Assembly (NCBI RefSeq): GCF_001509835.1
Contig: NZ_JXTJ01000028.1
Location: forward strand, 1 to 39,799
Length of the DNA stretch: 39,799 nucleotides
Origin: Allobosea sp. WAO
Lineage (GTDB): Bacteria; Pseudomonadota; Alphaproteobacteria; Rhizobiales; Beijerinckiaceae
Direction: 5' to 3'
Positions 32,835 through 39,799 of the stretch are shown piece by piece. The notes under the pieces are model-generated. The model searched no databases. It saw only the letters and a program-made list of their open reading frames with translations, and had not been told where the DNA came from. Each line of letters starts with the position of its first letter. The first letter of the stretch is position 1. Both the position numbers and the translations under genes were made by a program.

Positions 32835-34379
32835 ATGAACCGCCTGCTCGCCTCCGCCTTTGCCTTGCTGGCGCTCGCCAGCCCCGCTGCGGCGCAGTCC
32901 ATCACGGTGGCGGTCGCCGCCGACATCCGCAGCAACAATCCGGGCGTCAATCGCGACGACAACACCGACGATTTTGCGCTGCAGCTGGTCGAGGGCCTCG
33001 TCGGCTACAATGAAGGCGGCGTCGCCACGCCGCTGCTCGCCGAGAAGGTCGATCTCTCCGCCGACGGCAAGACCTACACCTTCACGCTGCGCCAGGGCGT
33101 CAAGTTCCACAACGGCGCCGAGCTCACCTCGGCCGACGTGCTGTGGAGCTGGAACCGCTACATGGACCCGAAGACCGACTGGCGCTGCACCTCGGAGTTC
33201 GACGGCCGCTCGGGCCTCAAGGTCGAGGAGGCGACGGCGCCGGACGCGCGCACCTTCGTCATGAAAATCGACAAGCCGAACGCGCTCTTCCTCGACACGC
33301 TCGCCCGCACCGACTGCGCGATGACCGCGATCCTGCACAAGGATTCGGTCAAGGCCGACGGCTCCTGGGACAAGCCGATCAGCACCGGCCCCTACAAGTT
33401 CGGCGAGTGGAAGCGCGGCGAATATTTCACCATGACCGCCTTCGAGGGCTACAAGTCGCCGACGGATGGCGGCAAGGCCGACGGCTATGTCGGCTCCAAG
33501 CGCCCGCTGCTCAAGGACGTCAAGTTCCTGATCGTCAAGGACCCGGCGACGGTGAAGGCCGGCCTGATCTCAGGCGCGCTCGACCTCAGCGAGATCCTGC
33601 CGAGCGATGCGGCCGAGCTGAAGAAGAACCCAAAGCTCTCGGTCGTGGCCGAGCCCAATGCCGTCAGGCACGTCTTCCTGATCCAGACCAAGGACGCGGT
33701 GATGGGCAACCAGAAGCTGCGCCAGGCGATCGCCGCTTCGCTCGACATGGATGAGATCGTCGCGGCCTTCTACAACGACCTCGGCAAGCCCAACACCTCG
33801 CCGATCTATTCCGGTTCGAGCTATTTCGGCGAGGTCGAGAAGAAGGGCCTCAGCTTCGATGCCGCCCGCGCCAAGGCGCTGCTCAAGGAGGCCGGCTACA
33901 AGGGCGAGAAGATCGTGATCCTCGCCAATAAGCGCCCGGTCGTGCCGAGCTTCCCGGCGGCGGTGGTCGCGCAGCAGATGCTGCAGAGCGTCGGCGTCAA
34001 CGCCGAGATCGAGGTGCTCGACTGGGCGACCCAGCTCGATCGCTACAACAAGGGCAACTACCAGATGCAGTCCTTCTCCTTCTCGGCCCGCTTCGACCCG
34101 GCCATCGCCTTCGAGCAGTTCTCGGGGCCGAAGGAGAAGCAGCCGCGCAAGGTCTGGGACAATCCGGAAGCGCAGGCACAAATCGACAAACTCTTCGTCA
34201 CCTCCGACCGGGCCGAGCGCCAGAAGCTCGTCGACGAGCTGCACAAGCGGGTCATCGACGAGGTGCCGATGATCTTCGCCTTCAACGGCCTCGACATCGT
34301 CGCTCATGCCAAGCGCATCCAGGGCTTCAAGCCGTGGCAGTCGAAGCTGCGCATGTGGGAAGTGACGCTGGCGAGCTGA
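32835..34379 (+). CDS. Dipeptide/oligopeptide-type ABC substrate-binding protein 2 (SBP_bac_5)
   Basis: A 514-residue periplasmic binding protein, starting at ATG 32835 (GGGG 7 bases upstream; the ATG at 32829 is too close). A Sec signal MNRLLASAFALLALASPAAAQ is followed by the mature protein from about residue 21. It is paralogous to the protein at 29421-30974 along its whole length, with differences concentrated in the ligand lobe (for example SEILPSDAAELKKNPK against PDVANAEVKELKKDQR). Two binding proteins for one permease suggest two related ligands. It is directly followed by dppB. Confidence 0.93.
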   Translation: MNRLLASAFALLALASPAAAQSITVAVAADIRSNNPGVNRDDNTDDFALQLVEGLVGYNEGGVATPLLAEKVDLSADGKTYTFTLRQGVKFHNGAELTSADVLWSWNRYMDPKTDWRCTSEFDGRSGLKVEEATAPDARTFVMKIDKPNALFLDTLARTDCAMTAILHKDSVKADGSWDKPISTGPYKFGEWKRGEYFTMTAFEGYKSPTDGGKADGYVGSKRPLLKDVKFLIVKDPATVKAGLISGALDLSEILPSDAAELKKNPKLSVVAEPNAVRHVFLIQTKDAVMGNQKLRQAIAASLDMDEIVAAFYNDLGKPNTSPIYSGSSYFGEVEKKGLSFDAARAKALLKEAGYKGEKIVILANKRPVVPSFPAAVVAQQMLQSVGVNAEIEVLDWATQLDRYNKGNYQMQSFSFSARFDPAIAFEQFSGPKEKQPRKVWDNPEAQAQIDKLFVTSDRAERQKLVDELHKRVIDEVPMIFAFNGLDIVAHAKRIQGFKPWQSKLRMWEVTLAS

Positions 34380-34413
34380 CGCCGGCAATCGTCAAGCACC
34401 GGGGAGGAAACCG

Positions 34414-35358
34414 ATGCTGCGCTTCGCGCTGACGCGCATCCTGATGTCCGTGCCGACACTGCTGATCGTGTCGATCTCGGTCTTCGCGCTGATCCGCCTG
34501 ATCCCGGGCGATCCGGCCTCGCTGATGCTGGGGGACCTCGCGACCCCGGCCTCGATCGCCGACCTGCAGGCCAGGCTCGGTCTCAACCAGAGCGTGCCGG
34601 TCCAGTTCGGCATCTGGTTCGGCAACCTGCTCAAGGGCGATCTCGGCCAATCGATCAACTCGCAGCAGGCGGTGCTGCCGCTGATCCTGCAGCGTTTCTG
34701 GGTGTCGGCGCAGATCGTCCTGGTTGCGGTCGCGCTCGCCAGCCTCGTCGCGGTGCCGGCCGGAGTGCTCGCCGCCTGGAAGCAGGATAGCTCTCTCGAC
34801 CTCTCGCTCGTCGCCGTCGCGACGCTGCTGCTGTCGATCCCGACCTTCTGGCTCGGCCTGCTGCTGCTACTGTTCTTCGGGCTCAAGCTCGAATGGCTGC
34901 CGGTGGTCGGCTACGTCTCGATCGCCGAGAACCCCGTCGCCGGCATCCTCTACCTGATCATGCCGATCATGACGCTGTTCCTGCACGAGATCGGCGTGAT
35001 CCTGCGCATGGCGCGCGCCTCGACGCTGGAAGTGCTGCGGCTCGACTACATCACCCATGCGCGGGCCAAGGGCCTGACCGAGAGCGCCGTGCTCTGGAAC
35101 CACGCCTTCAAGAACGCCTTCGGCCCAACCTGGACGCTGATCGGCCTCGTGCTCGGCAACCTGCTCGGCGGCATCGCAGTGGTCGAGACGGTCTTCACCA
35201 TCCCAGGATTGGGCCGGCTGCTGGTCGATTCAATCTTCGCCCGCGACTACCCGGTGATCCAGGGCTGCATGCTCTTCGTCGCCTTCACCTATGTACTGGT
35301 CAATCTCGTGATCGACCTGTGCTATCCGATCTTCGACCCGAGGGTGACGGCGCAATGA
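34414..35358 (+). CDS. dppB: Dipeptide-type ABC permease (DppB family)
   Basis: A 314-residue inner-membrane permease with six predicted spans and the family's N-terminal FALIRLIPGDPASLMLG segment, then the EAA-type loop RMARASTLEVLRLDYITHARAKGLTE (about 196-221). GGGGAGG precedes the ATG. It is coupled to dppC by a 4-base overlap. It forms the channel with DppC, fed by the two binding proteins. Confidence 0.94.
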   Translation: MLRFALTRILMSVPTLLIVSISVFALIRLIPGDPASLMLGDLATPASIADLQARLGLNQSVPVQFGIWFGNLLKGDLGQSINSQQAVLPLILQRFWVSAQIVLVAVALASLVAVPAGVLAAWKQDSSLDLSLVAVATLLLSIPTFWLGLLLLLFFGLKLEWLPVVGYVSIAENPVAGILYLIMPIMTLFLHEIGVILRMARASTLEVLRLDYITHARAKGLTESAVLWNHAFKNAFGPTWTLIGLVLGNLLGGIAVVETVFTIPGLGRLLVDSIFARDYPVIQGCMLFVAFTYVLVNLVIDLCYPIFDPRVTAQ

Positions 35359-36169
35359 GACTGCCAGCTCCCAACGCTTTGGTCGGCGGCACGCTGATCG
35401 GCTTCCTCGCCATCGTCGCAAGCGTCAGCGCGGTCTGGACGCCCTATGACCCCTTGCGGCTCTCCTTCCGCGCCAAGCTCGCGGCGCCCTCGGCAGTGCA
35501 CTGGCTCGGCACCGACGAGTTCGGCCGCGATGTGCTCTCGCGATTGATGGCGGGCGCCGCCACATCGGTCTGGATCAGCTTGCTGACGGTCGCGCTCGCC
35601 GTCTCGCTCGGCACGGTCATCGGCCTGTTCTCGGGCTATGTCCGCGGCTGGGTCGACCGTACCATCATGGCCTTCAACGACGCGCTGCTCGCCTTCCCCG
35701 GCATCCTCCTGGCGCTCGGCCTGCTCGCCGTGGTCGGCGCCAACAAGTATGGCATCATCCTCGCCCTCGGTATCGCCTATGCGCCCTCGGTCGCCCGCAT
35801 CGTGCGCGGCACCGTGCTCTCGCTGCGCGAGCGGGAGTTCATCTCGGCCTCACGGGTGATGGGCAATTCCGAGGGCTTCACCATGGCCCGCCACATCCTG
35901 CCGAACTGCATCGCGCCATTGACCGTGCTGGCGACCTCGATGTTCGGTTGGGTGCTGCTGGCCGAAAGCTCACTCTCCTTCCTTGGCCTCGGCGTGCCGC
36001 CGCCGGCCCCGACCTGGGGCAATATGCTGGCGGGCTCGCGGCCCTATATCGGCCAGGCCGTCTGGCTCGGCATCTTCCCGGGCCTCGCCATCTCGCTGAC
36101 CCTGCTCGGCATCAACCTGCTCGGCGACGCGCTGCGCGACAAGCTCGACCCGCGAATGAGGGGTGCGCG

Positions 36170-36173
<4 letters not shown>
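35355..36173 (+). CDS. dppC: Dipeptide-type ABC permease (DppC family)
   Basis: A 272-residue permease starting at the ATG overlapping the dppB stop (ATGA); the longer frame upstream is a shadow of dppB. Landmarks: HWLGTDEFGRDVLSRLMAGAATS at about 50-72, and the EAA loop REREFISASRVMGNSEGF near 157-174. It is coupled to the ATPase gene by another 4-base overlap. Confidence 0.94.
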
Positions 36174-37876
<1,703 letters not shown>

Positions 37877-37904
37877 AAGCCGTCCTGCTCGGCCTTGTGC
37901 CGAG

Positions 37905-37968
37905 CATCCACGTCTTGAACACGCCCTCGACCAGCAAAGACGTGGATGGTCGGGACAAGCCCGACCAT
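37905..37968. repeat. Dispersed palindromic repeat, copy C, double hairpin
   Basis: Two perfect stems side by side: CATCCACGTCTT (37905-37916) / AAGACGTGGATG (37937-37948), and ATGGTCGGG (37946-37954) / CCCGACCAT (37960-37968) with an ACAAG loop. The unit resembles a repeat found often between genes in Hyphomicrobiales. It lies between the ATPase and the gamma-glutamyltransferase-like gene, where it could attenuate or protect the message. Confidence 0.6.
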
Positions 37969-38004
37969 GACGGGAAGTGCAATGCGAACTGAAGAGCCCG
38001 CACC

Positions 38005-39633
38005 ATGAAGAACGGAATGATCGTCGCCCCGCAGCCCGAGGCGGTCGAAGCCGGCGCGGCCGTGCTGGAGCGCGGCGGCAATGCGATCGACGCGGCGATC
38101 GCCTGCGCCTTCATGCAGGGCGTGGTCGACCCGCTGATGTCCGGCATCGGCGGCTTCGGCTCGATGCAGCTCTACATGCCCGGCAAGGGCGTCCACGAGA
38201 TCGTCGAGTTCTACGCGCGCGCCTCCTATGCCGCCAAGCCGGACATATGGCAGGCCAAGCTGCGTGGCCAGTCGCGCGACGGCTTCGCCTTCCTGCTCGA
38301 TGGCGGCATCAACGAGTTCGGCCATCTCGCCGTCTGCACGCCCGGCAGCGTCAAGGGCTACGATTATGTCCTCTCGCGCTTCGGCACGATGGACTGGGCC
38401 GATGTCATGGCGCCGGCGATCAGGCAGGCACGCGAGGGCGTACTGGTGCGCCCGCACATGCACTGGTTCTGGACGCAGGATCAGAGCGGCTCAGGCCAGG
38501 TCAACACCTCGGACAAGCTGCGCTACAGCGAGACCGGTAGGCGCCTCTATTTCCGCCCAGATGGCAGCGCAAAGCGCCCCGGCGACATCAACGTCAACCC
38601 CGACATGGCCAACACCCTGGAACGCCTCGCCAAGGGCGGCGCCGACCTGTTCTACCATGGCGAGCTCGCCGAAGAGATCGCCGCCGACTTCGCCAAACAT
38701 GGTGGGCTGATCTCGCGTGAAGACCTCGCCCGCTACGAGCTCTCCGTCGCCGAGCCGATCTGGGGCTCCTATCGCGGCCATCGCATCTCGACCTCGCCGC
38801 CGCCGGCGAGCGGCATGTCGATGCTGCAGATCCTCAACATGCTCGAGCCCTTCGACATCGGCTCGCTGCCCCATGGCAGCGCCGAACATGTCCGCCTGCT
38901 CGCCGAAGCGATGAAGCGCATGACCATCGACAAGGACCAGTTCATGGGCGACCCGGCCTATGTCGACGTCCCGGTCGAGCGCCTGATTTCTAAGGAACAT
39001 GCGACGGAGCAAGCCGAGAGCATCCGCCGCGGCGAGCGCGCCAACGTGAAGCGGCTTGAGCGCTCCTCGCAGCGCGAGACCACCCATGTCACCGTGGTCG
39101 ACCGGCACGGTAACGCCGTCGCGCTGACCCATACGCTCGGCAGCCCGTCCGGCGCGATCACCGAGGGGCTCGGCTTCATCTACAACGGCACGATGAGCCG
39201 CTTCGACCCGCGCCCCGGCCGCGCCGGCTCGATCGCGCCCGGCAAGCGGCGCTCCTCCTCCGCCGCGCCGACCATCGTCTTCAAGGGCGACACACCCTTC
39301 ATCGTCATGGGCGCGCCGGGCGGCAGCTATATTGCCCCGGCCATGGCGCAAGGGATCATGAACGTCATCGATTTCGAGATGTCGATGCTGGAGGCAGTGG
39401 CCGCGCCGCGCGTCATGGGCGTCTCCAATTCCATCGATATCAGCAACCGCATCCGCCGCAGCGTCGAAGCCGAGCTCAAGGCCGAAGGCTATGACGTGAA
39501 GCGCTCGGCCCAGAGCTATCCCTTCGCCGCGCTCCACGGCGTCAAGATCGAGGACGGTCTCGCGACCGGCGGTGCCGACCCGCAGCGCGACGGCATGGCG
39601 ATTTCGGTTCCCTGGCAAGCCGAGGCTGCTTGA
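38005..39633 (+). CDS. Gamma-glutamyltransferase-family Ntn hydrolase, no signal peptide
   Basis: A 542-residue homologue of gamma-glutamyltransferase, which self-cleaves to expose a threonine nucleophile. The predicted cut is before T359 (TTHVTVVDRHGNAV), giving chains of about 358 and 184 residues; the substrate-loop GAPGGSYIAPAMAQ is present. The classic GGT N-terminal region is short: the protein starts MKNGMIVAPQPEAVEAG with no signal, so it should be cytoplasmic, unlike exported GGTs. The residues around the glutamate-binding arginine (EFYARAS) differ from the common RETAP pattern, so the substrate may not be gamma-glutamyl. It follows the importer genes across a repeat and probably processes the imported compound. 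Confidence 0.88.
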   Translation: MKNGMIVAPQPEAVEAGAAVLERGGNAIDAAIACAFMQGVVDPLMSGIGGFGSMQLYMPGKGVHEIVEFYARASYAAKPDIWQAKLRGQSRDGFAFLLDGGINEFGHLAVCTPGSVKGYDYVLSRFGTMDWADVMAPAIRQAREGVLVRPHMHWFWTQDQSGSGQVNTSDKLRYSETGRRLYFRPDGSAKRPGDINVNPDMANTLERLAKGGADLFYHGELAEEIAADFAKHGGLISREDLARYELSVAEPIWGSYRGHRISTSPPPASGMSMLQILNMLEPFDIGSLPHGSAEHVRLLAEAMKRMTIDKDQFMGDPAYVDVPVERLISKEHATEQAESIRRGERANVKRLERSSQRETTHVTVVDRHGNAVALTHTLGSPSGAITEGLGFIYNGTMSRFDPRPGRAGSIAPGKRRSSSAAPTIVFKGDTPFIVMGAPGGSYIAPAMAQGIMNVIDFEMSMLEAVAAPRVMGVSNSIDISNRIRRSVEAELKAEGYDVKRSAQSYPFAALHGVKIEDGLATGGADPQRDGMAISVPWQAEAA

Positions 39634-39648
39634 GCCTGGCCGGCCTGC

Positions 39649-39675
39649 CAGAGCTTCGTTTTGAAGTTTGCTCTG
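39649..39675 (+). terminator. Candidate terminator after the gamma-glutamyltransferase-like gene
   Basis: Nested stems CAGAG / CTCTG and CTTC / GAAG with a GTTTT loop, starting 15 bases after the stop. Modest stem strength and no T-run at the 3' side. The remainder to the window end (39676-39799) shows no gene I can support. Confidence 0.35.
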
Positions 39676-39799
39676 CCATGAAAGATGACCGGCAACATCG
39701 CCGCATGGCAATGTGAAGGCTGCGTCCGGCGCTTCTTAGGCCCGCACTGGAGCGCAGGCACAGTGCAGCTGCCGGGCCATGGCGGTTGCGGCGTGATCT

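Overview
The window is high-GC chromosomal DNA from an alphaproteobacterium. The gene complement (several FCD-type GntR regulators, TRAP, branched-chain-amino-acid-type and dipeptide-type ABC importers, a split transketolase, and short dispersed palindromic repeats of a kind common in Hyphomicrobiales) fits a soil or plant-associated member of that order; Bosea or a close relative would fit, but that is a guess from gene style. No rRNA, tRNA, CRISPR array, insertion sequence or phage gene was seen. The window reads as three catabolic islands separated by a few single genes.

Region 1 (about 0.25-12.6 kb) is a sugar-acid regulon. A zinc alcohol dehydrogenase (minus) diverges from two complete split transketolases encoded head to tail (N1-C1-N2-C2, plus). 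A convergent gap with two dyad structures follows. A minus-strand operon then encodes a 6-phosphogluconate-dehydrogenase-like oxidoisomerase (ApnO-like) and a TRAP importer (P, Q, M). Divergent from it lies a RuBisCO-like protein, a DUF1537 sugar-acid kinase (OiaK-like) and an FCD-type GntR repressor. ApnO + OiaK + RuBisCO-like protein is the known lower oxidative route for D-apionate. The TRAP solute-binding protein keeps the carboxylate-binding arginine, so an acid is probably imported. The same 11-mer, TGGTATGATGA, close to the GntR/FadR consensus, occurs in both divergent promoter gaps 7.8 kb apart, which joins the transketolases and the RuBisCO-like genes into one predicted regulon. The role of the two transketolases there is the most interesting open question.

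Region 2 (12.6-19.9 kb) is one long minus-strand operon that begins with its own TetR regulator and continues with a prolidase-like amidohydrolase, a Tat-type substrate-binding protein and LivH-M-G-F. A 9-bp-arm inverted repeat (probable TetR operator) separates it from a divergent 3-oxoadipate-enol-lactonase-like hydrolase. The layout suggests import and hydrolysis of a small peptide- or amide-like compound.

A central stretch (19.9-25.7 kb) holds a decayed reading frame, a LysR regulator, a SAM methyltransferase, a small unknown gene, a 435-bp gap containing a perfect 14-bp inverted repeat, and a large acyl-CoA synthetase/ATP-grasp/GNAT protein.

Region 3 (25.8-39.6 kb) looks like an amide- or peptide-scavenging island: a class-III aminotransferase, GntR, a C45 (isopenicillin-N-acyltransferase-like) Ntn hydrolase, two paralogous dipeptide-type solute-binding proteins separated by a second GntR and an alpha/beta hydrolase, then permeases DppB and DppC, a fused DppD-DppF ATPase, and a gamma-glutamyltransferase-like Ntn hydrolase without a signal peptide. 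Hairpins follow or precede several solute-binding-protein genes, as expected where that protein must be made in excess of the membrane parts.
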